Source: Photobacterium salinisoli
GTDB lineage: Bacteria > Pseudomonadota > Gammaproteobacteria > Enterobacterales > Vibrionaceae
NCBI RefSeq assembly: GCF_003614885.1
Contig: NZ_QZMS01000007.1
Location: 868,001 to 932,000, forward strand
Reading direction: 5' to 3'
DNA: 64,000 nt
Under the pieces are notes generated by a model. That model saw only the letters and a list, made by a program, of their open reading frames with translations, made no database searches and was not told where the DNA came from. A program made the position numbers and the translations under genes. Shown here one piece after another: positions 8,896-16,791 of this stretch (positions within the stretch are counted from its first letter, which is position 1; each line of letters opens with the position of its first letter).

Positions 8896-8922
8896 AACGC
8901 CAGTAGAATGCTGGCGTTTTTT
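8896..8922 (+). terminator. Rho-independent terminator after the chemoreceptor
   Basis: AACGCCAG (8896-8903) pairs with CTGGCGTT (8911-8918) and runs into six T residues. Confidence 0.9.
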
Positions 8923-8942
8923 CTTTCCCTGGTAGTCTAGCT

Positions 8943-9671
8943 ATGCGTATCCACGCTGTTCATAACCTGTATGAAATGCGTCTTGCCCGTTCAACACGGC
9001 CGTTTCTGGCTCGGGGTGGAAAAGTCGAGCGTTGTCAGTTCTGCATGCTCAGAGCGCACCTGTGTATCTGCAGCCATAAACCACAGATTGAGTCTGACGC
9101 CGCTTTCATGCTGATTATGTATGATGATGAAGTCCTCAAGCCCAGTAATACCGGCAGGCTGATTGCCGATCTCTTTACCGATACCTTTGCATTTATCTGG
9201 TCCCGCACTGAGCCTGATCCCGCCATGCTTGCGGTGCTGACCGATCCTCAGTGGCAACCTTACGTGATTTTTCCGGCAGAATACGGTACGCCAGAGCGAG
9301 TTGCTAGCGAGGTTGTGCCCGCGCCTGGCAAACGGCCTTTGTTTATTTTGCTAGACGGAAGCTGGTCGGAAGCAAAAAAAATGTTTCGTAAAAGCCCGTA
9401 TCTGAACGATTTTCCTATGCTGTCGATTACGCCCGAATCACGTTCACGTTATCAGGTGAGGGAAGCGACTAAGGACAATCAATTGGGCACAGCAGAAGTC
9501 GCGGCCAGGATTGTGGCCGGATTCGGTGAGCAGGAAAACGCCCGTATCCTGGATCTCTGGTTTGATGTATTCAGAGAAAATTATATGGCCGGAAAGTTAA
9601 ACCGATCGTTGCCTGAAGACTCCGCTTTGGAGCGCCTGAAGCAGGCCGGGCTATCCGAAGCTTCTGTGTAA
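8943..9671 (+). CDS. tapT: tRNA-uridine aminocarboxypropyltransferase (DTW domain)
   Basis: 242 residues of the DTW family (YfiP/TapT), which uses S-adenosylmethionine to add a 3-amino-3-carboxypropyl group to U47 in the variable loop of some tRNAs. A zinc-type cluster CQFC...CIC is at about residues 32-44, the DTW-type core is FILLDGSWSEAKKMFRKSP near residue 137, and the conserved SRYQVREATKDNQLGTAEV follows. The DTW threonine is a serine here (DGSW), a mild change. ATG at 8943 lies 21 bases beyond the chemoreceptor terminator. The family is certain; the tRNA target is inferred from E. coli. Confidence 0.9.
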   Translation: MRIHAVHNLYEMRLARSTRPFLARGGKVERCQFCMLRAHLCICSHKPQIESDAAFMLIMYDDEVLKPSNTGRLIADLFTDTFAFIWSRTEPDPAMLAVLTDPQWQPYVIFPAEYGTPERVASEVVPAPGKRPLFILLDGSWSEAKKMFRKSPYLNDFPMLSITPESRSRYQVREATKDNQLGTAEVAARIVAGFGEQENARILDLWFDVFRENYMAGKLNRSLPEDSALERLKQAGLSEASV

Positions 9672-9813
9672 CTGTGTTTTTTAGCTTTGCATGGTTTACT
9701 TAATATAAATGTGCGCTTGCGCTGATTGATGACCCGTTAAATATGGTTTGTGTCACAGTCTGTATAGGCTGATAAATGGATAATTTTTGCAGCGCAAAAT
9801 AATGGAGACAACG

Positions 9814-10728
9814 ATGTATTACGGCTTCGATGTAGGAGGCACTAAAATTGAATTTGGTGCGTTCAACGAACAACTTGAGCGTGTGGCCACGGAACGTGTC
9901 CCTACGCCGGGTGATGATTATGAGGCGTTAATTGATACGCTGGTGGCGATTATCAGTAAAGCGGATGAACGTTTTGACTGTGCCGGAAAAATTGGTATCG
10001 GCATCCCCGGTATGGAAGACGCCGAGAGTGGCACTGTACTGACATCCAATATACCTGCTGCAAAAGGCCGCCACCTGCGTCGGGATCTTGAAAGCCGTCT
10101 TGGCCGTTCTGTCAGCATAGATAACGATGCAAACTGCTTTGCTTTGTCTGAAGCGTGGGACGAAGCGTTACGTGATGAGCCGTCTGTGCTGGGGTTGATT
10201 CTGGGCACAGGCTTTGGTGGTGGTTTAGTGTTCAACGGGAAAGTGTTTTCCGGTAAAAACCATGTAGCCGGTGAGTTGGGCCATACACGTTTACCCATCG
10301 ATGCCTGGTTTCACCTGGGTGAAAAAGCCCCGTTGTTCCAGTGTGGCTGTGACAACAAAGGGTGTATTGATAACTATCTGTCCGGGCGCGGTTTTGAACA
10401 GCTTTATGCGCATTATTTTGGCGAGAAAGTCCCGGCGGTTGAGATAATTCAACATTACAACCAAGGTGAAGCAAAAGCGGTTGAGCATGTTGAACGTTTT
10501 GTTGAACTGCTGGCTATTTGCCTGGGTAATTTGCTGACAGGTCTGGATCCACATGTTGTCGTGCTGGGCGGCGGTTTGTCCAATTTCGAACTCTTGTATG
10601 ATGAGTTGCCAAAGCGTTTGCCTAAGCATCTGCTATCCGTCGCACGCGTGCCTAAAATCATCAAGGCCAAACATGGCGATGCGGGCGGTGTTCGTGGCGC
10701 AGCTTTCCTGAATATAGAAACGGTCTGA
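9814..10728 (+). CDS. nagK: N-acetyl-D-glucosamine kinase (ROK family)
   Basis: 304 residues, matching E. coli NagK (303). It phosphorylates free GlcNAc from cell-wall recycling or chitin breakdown to GlcNAc-6-phosphate with ATP. The N-terminal phosphate loop is [15 protein letters not shown]. The ROK signature with the catalytic Asp is in [15 protein letters not shown] (about 100-114). The ATP-side [14 protein letters not shown] and the zinc motif [17 protein letters not shown] are present. The start is ATG 9814, with GGAG six bases upstream; an upstream in-frame TTG at 9787 has no ribosome site. It stands alone before a terminator. Confidence 0.95.
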   Translation: MYYGFDVGGTKIEFGAFNEQLERVATERVPTPGDDYEALIDTLVAIISKADERFDCAGKIGIGIPGMEDAESGTVLTSNIPAAKGRHLRRDLESRLGRSVSIDNDANCFALSEAWDEALRDEPSVLGLILGTGFGGGLVFNGKVFSGKNHVAGELGHTRLPIDAWFHLGEKAPLFQCGCDNKGCIDNYLSGRGFEQLYAHYFGEKVPAVEIIQHYNQGEAKAVEHVERFVELLAICLGNLLTGLDPHVVVLGGGLSNFELLYDELPKRLPKHLLSVARVPKIIKAKHGDAGGVRGAAFLNIETV

Positions 10729-10749
10729 ATCAGCCCCTTATTATGCTGA

Positions 10750-10773
10750 AGGCACCCGCAAGGGTGCTTTTTT
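10750..10773 (+). terminator. Terminator after nagK
   Basis: GCACCC, loop GCAA, GGGTGC (10752-10767), then six T residues. Confidence 0.9.
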
Positions 10774-10833
10774 ATTGGTAACTCATGGCAACAGGGGATA
10801 GAATCCCTGCTTTTTCGTAATCAGGGCAGCGGA

Positions 10834-12096
10834 ATGGCGTTTTCCAAATTAGGGCTACAGGCTGATATTCTCTCAGCAATCAATGCGCAAGGTTTTACAG
10901 AACCGACGCCGGTACAGCAACTGGCGATTCCTGCCGTGCTGGCAGGTAAGGATGTGTTGGCCGCCGCGCAGACAGGAACCGGAAAAACCGCTGCTTACGG
11001 GTTACCTTTGCTCGATCGGATGCTCAGTCAGACCGCAGAGCGTCAGGAACAGGGTAAGGGCGCACCGGTCAGAGCCCTGATTCTGACGCCGACCAGAGAG
11101 CTTGCACAACAGGTACAGGACAACATGGATGCCTTTTGTTCTGTCTTACCTCTCAGCTCTGTGGCTGTGTACGGTGGTACCAGCATGAACGTGCAGACCA
11201 GAGTCCTCAGAGAGCATCCCGATATCGTTGTCGCTACACCGGGGCGTTTATTGGATCACGCGCATGTTGGTAATATAGATCTCAGCCAAGTTGAATATCT
11301 GGTGCTTGATGAAGCCGATCGCATGCTGGATATGGGCTTTCAGGATGAAATCCAGCGCATTTTAAGGCGAATGAAAGCACCACGACAAACCTTGCTGTTT
11401 TCTGCAACCTTCTCGAAAGCGGTAAAAAATCTGGCATATAAAATGATGCAGGATCCCTCTGTTATTGAAGTGACGCCTGCCAATACCACAGCTGAAACCG
11501 TGCAGCAGATTGTCTATCCGGTTGATAAACATCGTAAAGCTGAATTGCTGGCCTACCTGATTGGTTCACGTAACTGGAAACAGGTACTGGTGTTTACCAA
11601 AACCAAACAGGGATCCGATGCGCTGGTGAACGAATTACAGCTGGATGGCATTAAAGCTGCCTCCATTAATGGTGATAAAAGCCAGGGAGCAAGACAACGC
11701 GCATTAGATGATTTTAAATCAGGCAAAGTGCGGGCTTTAATTGCAACCGACGTGGCAGCCAGAGGACTGGACATAGAGCAATTGTCGTATGTGGTGAATT
11801 TCGATATGCCCTTTAAAGCGGAAGATTATGTCCACCGTATCGGGCGTACCGGTCGTGCCGGCAGTGAAGGTTTGGCGGTGTCGCTGATGAGTCTGGACGA
11901 AGAATGGGCGTTAAAGGCGATTGAAGATCTGCTGGATACGCGTTTGCCACAAGAATGGCTGGCAGGTTATGAACCTAATCCGGCGATTGCGCCTCCTGAA
12001 CATGCGCCTAAAGGCCGTTCAGCCGATAAACGCCGTCTGAAAAAACAGCTCAAAGTGCATCAGGGCAGAGGTAAGCGCCAATCATCCAGACGTTAG
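10834..12096 (+). CDS. rhlE: DEAD-box RNA helicase, RhlE type
   Basis: 420 residues with all DEAD-box motifs in order: the Q-motif (GFTEPTPVQ), motif I AQTGTGKT (about 45-52), Ia PTRELAQQ, Ib TPGR, motif II DEAD (LVLDEADRMLDMGF), motif III SAT, ATDVAARGLD, and motif VI HRIGRTGRAG. The C-terminal tail (about 375-420) is short, basic and Arg/Lys rich, as in RhlE proteins, and would bind RNA. Such helicases help ribosome assembly and RNA turnover, often in the cold. It ends at a shared bidirectional terminator. RhlE is the best match, but other small Vibrio DEAD-box paralogues look similar. Confidence 0.92.
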   Translation: MAFSKLGLQADILSAINAQGFTEPTPVQQLAIPAVLAGKDVLAAAQTGTGKTAAYGLPLLDRMLSQTAERQEQGKGAPVRALILTPTRELAQQVQDNMDAFCSVLPLSSVAVYGGTSMNVQTRVLREHPDIVVATPGRLLDHAHVGNIDLSQVEYLVLDEADRMLDMGFQDEIQRILRRMKAPRQTLLFSATFSKAVKNLAYKMMQDPSVIEVTPANTTAETVQQIVYPVDKHRKAELLAYLIGSRNWKQVLVFTKTKQGSDALVNELQLDGIKAASINGDKSQGARQRALDDFKSGKVRALIATDVAARGLDIEQLSYVVNFDMPFKAEDYVHRIGRTGRAGSEGLAVSLMSLDEEWALKAIEDLLDTRLPQEWLAGYEPNPAIAPPEHAPKGRSADKRRLKKQLKVHQGRGKRQSSRR

Positions 12097-12114
12097 AATT
12101 TGCCTATTGAGACC

Positions 12115-12145
12115 AAAAAGCCACTTAGCGATTAAGTGGCTTTTT
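12115..12145. terminator. Bidirectional terminator between rhlE and fabH paralogue
   Basis: A 13-base perfect stem (12115-12127 with 12133-12145) around loop GCGAT, with A5 on one side and T5 on the other, so it can stop both convergent transcripts. Confidence 0.92.
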
Positions 12146-12167
12146 CATTCGGGCTGACGGGCTGTAC

Positions 12168-13244
12168 TTACTTCACGCCGGTACAGTGGTCAATCGCGTT
12201 TTGCATAATCTCGCGCGCGGTTTTCTCGCAAGCTGGCAACTCGGCATCTGATTGCGCGACAGGCGTTACCCGCTGTCCCCATTTAATCAGGCAGGCCCCC
12301 CAGGTCAGACCGGCGCCAAATGCAGCCGACAGTATGGTATTTCCAGGCTTGATGAACCCTTCTTCAACCGCTTCACAGAGCGCAATTGGCACAGTTGCGG
12401 CCGAGGTATTACCGTAGCGATGAATGTTAACGAAAGCTTTTTCCAGCGGAATACCTGTGTGATCACACAGGGCTTCAATAATGCGCTTGTTAGCCTGATG
12501 AGGGATAACCACATCAATCTCATCTTTGCTTAACTGAGCACGTTCCAGAACAGTGCTGGCCGCTGACCCCATGCCTCGTACGGCACGACGGAAAATCTCA
12601 CGGCCAACAAAGTTAAAGGTAAAGTGACCCGGATCCGGATTGAAGCGATCCATAGAGGTTCCGAAGTCAGGAATAGCCAGCACATCACGGCCTTCTGCAT
12701 CACAACCCAGCTGTGCTTCCTGAAGGCCCAGTTTTTCTTCGGTTCGGCTGATGATCACAGCGCCTGCACCATCGCCAAACAGCACGGCGGTATCGCGTTT
12801 ACTCCAGTCGATCAGCCAGGATAAACGCTCTGCACCAATAACCAGTGCATGACGGTAATTACCGCCCTGAATCAGGCGGGTGGCGGTTTCCAGGCTGTAA
12901 ATAAAGCCAGTACAAGCCGCGTTCAGATCGAACGCTGCAGCGCGTTTAGCACCCAGTTCCAGCGCGACTTTGGACGCAATATTCGGCATTAGTGTGTCGG
13001 GTGAACAGGAAGCGATGATGATTAAGTCCAGATCGTTAGCTGTTAACCCGGCGGCAGCCAGTGCACGGGCTCCGGCGACTTCTGCCAGCTTTGAGGTATC
13101 AACATGGCTGATGCGGCGTTCCTGAATTCCGGTACGGGATTGGATCCACTCATCATTGGTTTCAACAAACTGGCTGAGTTCATCGTTAGTCAGAATAGCT
13201 GGCGGCAGGCACTTGCTCCAACCAGTGATTTCGGCGTGGTACAT
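12168..13244 (-). CDS. fabH: Beta-ketoacyl-ACP synthase III paralogue (FabH2)
   Basis: 358 residues. The KASIII triad is complete: Cys in [11 protein letters not shown] (about 113), His in [14 protein letters not shown] (about 255) and Asn in [11 protein letters not shown] (about 285). The enzyme condenses acyl-CoA with malonyl-ACP to start fatty-acid chains. It is not in a fab operon (no plsX, fabD or fabG nearby), and it has about 35 extra residues after the usual FabH end (after CLIKWG). This fits the second FabH known in Vibrio, thought to accept longer primers; that specificity is inference. It is monocistronic on the minus strand, facing rhlE. Confidence 0.92.
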   Translation of the reverse strand: MYHAEITGWSKCLPPAILTNDELSQFVETNDEWIQSRTGIQERRISHVDTSKLAEVAGARALAAAGLTANDLDLIIIASCSPDTLMPNIASKVALELGAKRAAAFDLNAACTGFIYSLETATRLIQGGNYRHALVIGAERLSWLIDWSKRDTAVLFGDGAGAVIISRTEEKLGLQEAQLGCDAEGRDVLAIPDFGTSMDRFNPDPGHFTFNFVGREIFRRAVRGMGSAASTVLERAQLSKDEIDVVIPHQANKRIIEALCDHTGIPLEKAFVNIHRYGNTSAATVPIALCEAVEEGFIKPGNTILSAAFGAGLTWGACLIKWGQRVTPVAQSDAELPACEKTAREIMQNAIDHCTGVK

Positions 13245-13499
13245 AGCGATTCTCTGTTCTGGTTATACTTTTCGGCAAATAAATATTGCGAAAATATGAG
13301 TTCGGTTGCTTTCTCTGCGGGAAAATGCAGGAACATCGGTGAAAATCAAATTATTTAGCCTGTTATCTTACTTCAAGCTCTAACGGACTCCAAGTTATCG
13401 AAGCAGGGATTTGTGCTCATCATCAAACCCTTGGCGTTTACCCGAACTTCCTGGTGTGCATAATGAAATTAACAAAATTATAAATAGGAGCTTGGGTAA

Positions 13500-14477
13500 A
13501 TGTTAAGAGTAGCCACGGTCGGCACAAATTGGATCACTGACAGCTTTATAGAGGCAGCCCAGCAAACAGGAAAAATCAACCCAGTCGCCGTCTATTCCAG
13601 AACGATGGAAAGTGCTGAAAGCTTTGCACGTAAGCACTACATCAAACAGTGTTTTGATGACCTTGAAGAAATGGCAAACAGTGATGATATTGATGCTGTG
13701 TATATTGCCAGTCCCAATGCTTTCCATGCCTCTCAGGCGGAAATATTTATCCGTGCCGGTAAACATGTGATGGTAGAGAAACCAATGGCATCCAACATTC
13801 GGGAAGTCGAGTGTTTGATTGAACTGGCTCAGGCGAATAATGTGGTGCTTTTCGAGGCACTGAAGACCACATATAACCCCAATTTTGCCGTGTTGCGCAA
13901 CAGCCTGAGTAAAATTGGACGTTTACGAAAAGCGCATTTCAGCTTTTGTCAGTATTCATCCCGGTACGATAAATATCTCAGCGGGGAAAACCCGAATACG
14001 TTTAATCCGGAGTTCTCTAATGGGTCATTAATGGATATAGGTATCTACCCTTTGAGTGTGGCCATCGCCTTGTTCGGAGAGCCTAAAAGCTTCACTGCGC
14101 AAGGTGCGTTGCTGGATTCCGGGGTGGATGGCCATGGCACACTGGTTTTGCATTACGGTGATTTCGATGCCGTTATTACTCACTCTAAGGTGAGTGACAG
14201 CAAGATCCCTTGCGAGCTGCAAGGGGAACTGGGGACATTAGTGATTGATACCATAGCAGAGTGCCGCAATATTGTGATTCACCGCAGAGATGAACCTGAT
14301 GTGACGCTGTCACGCTTTCAGGCAAAAAATACCATGCAGTATGAAGCGGCTGAGTTCGCGCGTTTGATCGAGGATAAAGATTATTATCACTCGGGGTTGG
14401 CGCGTAGCCGTATCGTACACACCATAATGACGGTTGCCAGAGATATCATCGGTATTCGGTATCCGGCTGATTCCTGA
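13500..14477 (+). CDS. Gfo/Idh/MocA family oxidoreductase
   Basis: 325 residues. The N-terminal Rossmann domain starts MLRVATVGTNWITDSF, with DAVYIASPNAFHASQAE and the catalytic-region EKPMASN (Lys at about 95) that defines the family. The C-terminal half is the alpha/beta substrate domain, with GSLMDIGIYPLSVAIALFG supplying the usual Asp-x-Gly-x-Tyr/His signature. It most likely oxidises or reduces a sugar or inositol derivative with NAD(P). The substrate is unknown and no sugar genes are adjacent. AGGAG lies nine bases before ATG 13500. It is convergent with the dicarboxylate transporter gene. Confidence 0.9.
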   Translation: MLRVATVGTNWITDSFIEAAQQTGKINPVAVYSRTMESAESFARKHYIKQCFDDLEEMANSDDIDAVYIASPNAFHASQAEIFIRAGKHVMVEKPMASNIREVECLIELAQANNVVLFEALKTTYNPNFAVLRNSLSKIGRLRKAHFSFCQYSSRYDKYLSGENPNTFNPEFSNGSLMDIGIYPLSVAIALFGEPKSFTAQGALLDSGVDGHGTLVLHYGDFDAVITHSKVSDSKIPCELQGELGTLVIDTIAECRNIVIHRRDEPDVTLSRFQAKNTMQYEAAEFARLIEDKDYYHSGLARSRIVHTIMTVARDIIGIRYPADS

Positions 14478-14484
14478 ATCATCG

Positions 14485-14509
14485 AAAAAAAGGTGGCCAA
14501 CTGGCCACC
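14485..14509 (-). terminator. Terminator after the dicarboxylate transporter gene
   Basis: On the minus strand GGTGGCCAGTTGGCCACC is an 18-base near-perfect palindrome followed by seven T residues. Confidence 0.9.
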
Positions 14510-14573
14510 GGAAATAAAAGAGTGTGTCATTGCTGTTGTTATTGTTGTCAGGGTTATCAGAACGATATTTCAC

Positions 14574-15944
14574 TTACCAGAACAGATAAGCCACCACGGT
14601 TAGGAAAGCGATCGCAACAATGTTCAGGTAAACGCCGGCGCGCATCATCTCACTTTGTTTGATATGGCCAGAGCCAAACACAATCGCATTCGGTGGCGTG
14701 GCAACCGGGAGCATGAAGGCGCACGAGGCGGCAACACCAATTAACACGGAAAGAATGACGGGCGATACACCCATGGCATCTGCCACTGAGGCGAAAACAG
14801 GCACAAGCAAGGCCGCACTGGCGGTGTTGCTGGCAAATTCGGTCAGAAATACCACGAAAGCCGCTACAGCCAGGATAGTGAACAGCAGGCCAGCCTGATC
14901 CAGGAAGCCGCTCAGGCTGTTAGCCAGGAAAACACTGGTGCCGGTTTCTTTCAGGACGTTGCTCAAACAGATACCACCACCGAACAGGAGTAATACGCCC
15001 CAGTCGGTTGTTTTTTCTATTTTTTTCCAGTCTACAACGCGTGATGCACCCAGCAGAGCGATAGCAAACAGTGCAACCAGCGTATCGAACTTGCTCAGCC
15101 CGCCTAGCATGCCATTGATGGGTTTACTGAAAATCCACAGCACTACGGTTAACGCAAAGATGGCAAGGGTGATTTTCTTCCCGTTGGTCCATTCCACCGG
15201 TTTGTGTTTCATCTCAAAAGTGTGGTTCAGGTTAGGCTTGAGCAGGAAGTACAGTACGCCAACGGCTAAAGGTAACAGTGCCAGTGTGATAGGCAACCCG
15301 AAGGCCATCCAGTCGGTAAAGCTCAGCCCGGCCTCAGCGGCAGCAATGGCATTGGGCGGGCTGCCAATAACAGTGGCAATACCACCGATGCTGGCACAGT
15401 AAGCGACACCCAAGAGGACAAAGACATAGGTATTGCGCTGATTTTTGGCATCCACTTTAGCCAGTACACCCAAAACCAGCGGTAACATCATGGCTGCCGT
15501 TGCTGTGTTGCTGATCCACATAGACAGGCCGGCTGTTACCCCAAAAAGCATGAAAACAGCGACGGACATTTTCCCTCTTGCCATCACCAGTACTTTATCG
15601 GCGATAGCCTGGTCGAGTTCTTGACTGCGCAGAGCAGCAGCCAGTGCAAAACCACCCAGAAACAGGAAAATAATGGGATCGGCAAAGTTACTCAGCGCCT
15701 GGTTGGTTTTAAAGACACCAAAACCGACGGCCAGCAGGGGGACGAGCAGCGCAGTGATGCTGACATGGATAGCTTCTGTCAGCCAGAGTACGGCGACGAA
15801 AGCAAGAATACTAAGACCCGTCGCCACTTCCTTTTCAACGGGTAGTGTATTTAGCAGGACGAAAAATAGGGCGATATCTGCAAGCAGTATCAGGCTGTTC
15901 CGGTCAAACAGCCACTGTTTAAGTGTCAGTGCTAAGGCTGTCAT
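14574..15944 (-). CDS. Na+/dicarboxylate symporter, DASS family (VcINDY-like)
   Basis: 456 residues, about eleven membrane helices plus two re-entrant hairpins. Both Ser-Asn-Thr substrate and sodium motifs are present: ISNTATAAM near residue 147 and ASNTASAAL near residue 374, each followed by a proline-rich element (GSPPNAI and ATPPNAIVF). The sequence follows V. cholerae VcINDY so closely in these regions (for example [17 protein letters not shown] and HIKQSEMMR) that I treat it as the orthologue, a sodium-coupled importer of succinate, fumarate and malate. ATG 15944 has AAGGA upstream. It lies alone, with its promoter in the long 15945-16389 gap. Confidence 0.95.
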   Translation of the reverse strand: MTALALTLKQWLFDRNSLILLADIALFFVLLNTLPVEKEVATGLSILAFVAVLWLTEAIHVSITALLVPLLAVGFGVFKTNQALSNFADPIIFLFLGGFALAAALRSQELDQAIADKVLVMARGKMSVAVFMLFGVTAGLSMWISNTATAAMMLPLVLGVLAKVDAKNQRNTYVFVLLGVAYCASIGGIATVIGSPPNAIAAAEAGLSFTDWMAFGLPITLALLPLAVGVLYFLLKPNLNHTFEMKHKPVEWTNGKKITLAIFALTVVLWIFSKPINGMLGGLSKFDTLVALFAIALLGASRVVDWKKIEKTTDWGVLLLFGGGICLSNVLKETGTSVFLANSLSGFLDQAGLLFTILAVAAFVVFLTEFASNTASAALLVPVFASVADAMGVSPVILSVLIGVAASCAFMLPVATPPNAIVFGSGHIKQSEMMRAGVYLNIVAIAFLTVVAYLFW

Positions 15945-16389
15945 ATAGGGTTCCTTTCAGATTGACTGTAATTATGGTGTAGGTCTGGCACGAGGCGTTT
16001 TCGCTTCTGATGTGCTGTCGACGTGAAATGTTGCATTTTTTTTATAGCTTGTTAACGCGAATGTGACGTGTGAAGAGAGTTGTCATGGCTTTTGTGATGT
16101 CATGATTTTTGAATGTGTGGGAATCTACCCATTATCTTTCAGCTTACCGATAAAGCGCATGATGCCTGATGGCCCTGCTGACAAAGCAAGCTGCTGTTGT
16201 CTTTTATTGAGTGTGATGTATAGGAAGTCAGGCATGAATCTACACGGGTAAAAATTTGCTTACATCTGTCTTGCGATAGCGGTTTCGGTTCAGTATCTTT
16301 TTGTGTCAGGTTCTGGTGCTTGAATCAGCCTATTGACTACAGATTCAGCCGCCAGGCGATAAAACAAAAAAGAAGCTAGGTTAACAGTA
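15945..16389. other. Intergenic region upstream of the dicarboxylate transporter
   Basis: A 445-base stretch without a supported gene. It holds the promoter side of the minus-strand transporter and the leader of the small 16390 frame. I looked for a CRP-type TGTGA-N6-TCACA site, expected for dicarboxylate uptake. I saw only half-sites (around 16061-16070 and 16092-16100). No clear -35/-10 pair stands out. Confidence 0.6.
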
Positions 16390-16515
16390 ATGACATCGAC
16401 AAAAAAAGCGTTTAAAAAACGGATTCAGGAAGAAGCTCAGCAGCATTTGAGCCGTGTACGTATGAAGGTGCTGGGACAGTATCCACTGCCTGACAAGGGG
16501 CAGCGTAAGGAATAA
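16390..16515 (+). CDS. Candidate 41-residue basic protein
   Basis: A 41-codon frame from ATG 16390 to TAA 16513-16515, beginning MTSTKKAFKKRIQEEAQQHL and ending in a Pro/Lys tail (YPLPDKGQRKE). It is strongly basic and helical, with no membrane segment. The best support is its setting: it sits in an otherwise empty region and is followed 55 bases later by a very strong terminator that no other gene would need. The ribosome site is weak (AGG about ten bases upstream). The locus could instead encode a small RNA. I do not recognise a family. Confidence 0.45.
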   Translation: MTSTKKAFKKRIQEEAQQHLSRVRMKVLGQYPLPDKGQRKE

Positions 16516-16570
16516 AAAGTCGGTTTTATCATTGAGATAACAGCATTGTTTTATTGTAGCGAAAAGCATG

Positions 16571-16604
16571 ACAACCCAGCCATTTTGGCTGGGTTGTTTT
16601 TTTT
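16571..16604 (+). terminator. Strong terminator downstream of the 41-codon frame
   Basis: ACAACCCAGCCA (16571-16582) pairs with TGGCTGGGTTGT (16586-16597), 12 perfect base pairs with a three-base loop, followed by an uninterrupted T run to 16604. Confidence 0.92.
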
Positions 16605-16612
16605 GCCCCCTC

Positions 16613-16637
16613 TAAACTACAGCCTATGGCGGTGTTG
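16613..16637. repeat. REP-like element, copy A (degenerate)
   Basis: This 25-base core matches the copy at 49792-49816 at all but a few positions, including an identical central GCCTATGGCGGTG. Similarity continues patchily for about 40 bases (GTTT, then CTTG-CC-GTTAGT-CTT-like blocks). In this copy the palindrome is degenerate. Like copy B, it starts a few bases after a T-tract terminator. Hairpins of this type are characteristic of REP sequences linked to IS200/IS605-family transposases; the link here is inference. Confidence 0.6.
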
Positions 16638-16716
16638 ATAGTTTGCAGCAGCAATCTTGGCCTTAGTTGTCTTCTTGATACTTAATTTCTCAAAGTTAGC
16701 CAGTTAGAGTAATTAC

Positions 16717-16746
16717 TTGACACCTTATTAACAAAATATGCACAAT
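16717..16746 (+). promoter_or_regulatory. Candidate sigma-70 promoter of the FAD-binding protein operon
   Basis: A perfect -35 TTGACA (16717-16722) and a CACAAT -10 (16741-16746, four of six consensus positions) are spaced by 18 bases. Transcription would begin near 16753. The ATG at 16738 would then lie upstream of the transcript, which supports TTG 16792 as the translation start. Confidence 0.5.
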
Positions 16747-16791
16747 GTGGATATAAGTGTTGTTGCTTATTGGTTTGTTGAGGGTACTGAG

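Noticed and set aside
15945..16389. CRP site for the dicarboxylate transporter
   Set aside because: Only isolated TGTGA half-sites without a paired TCACA at the right distance.
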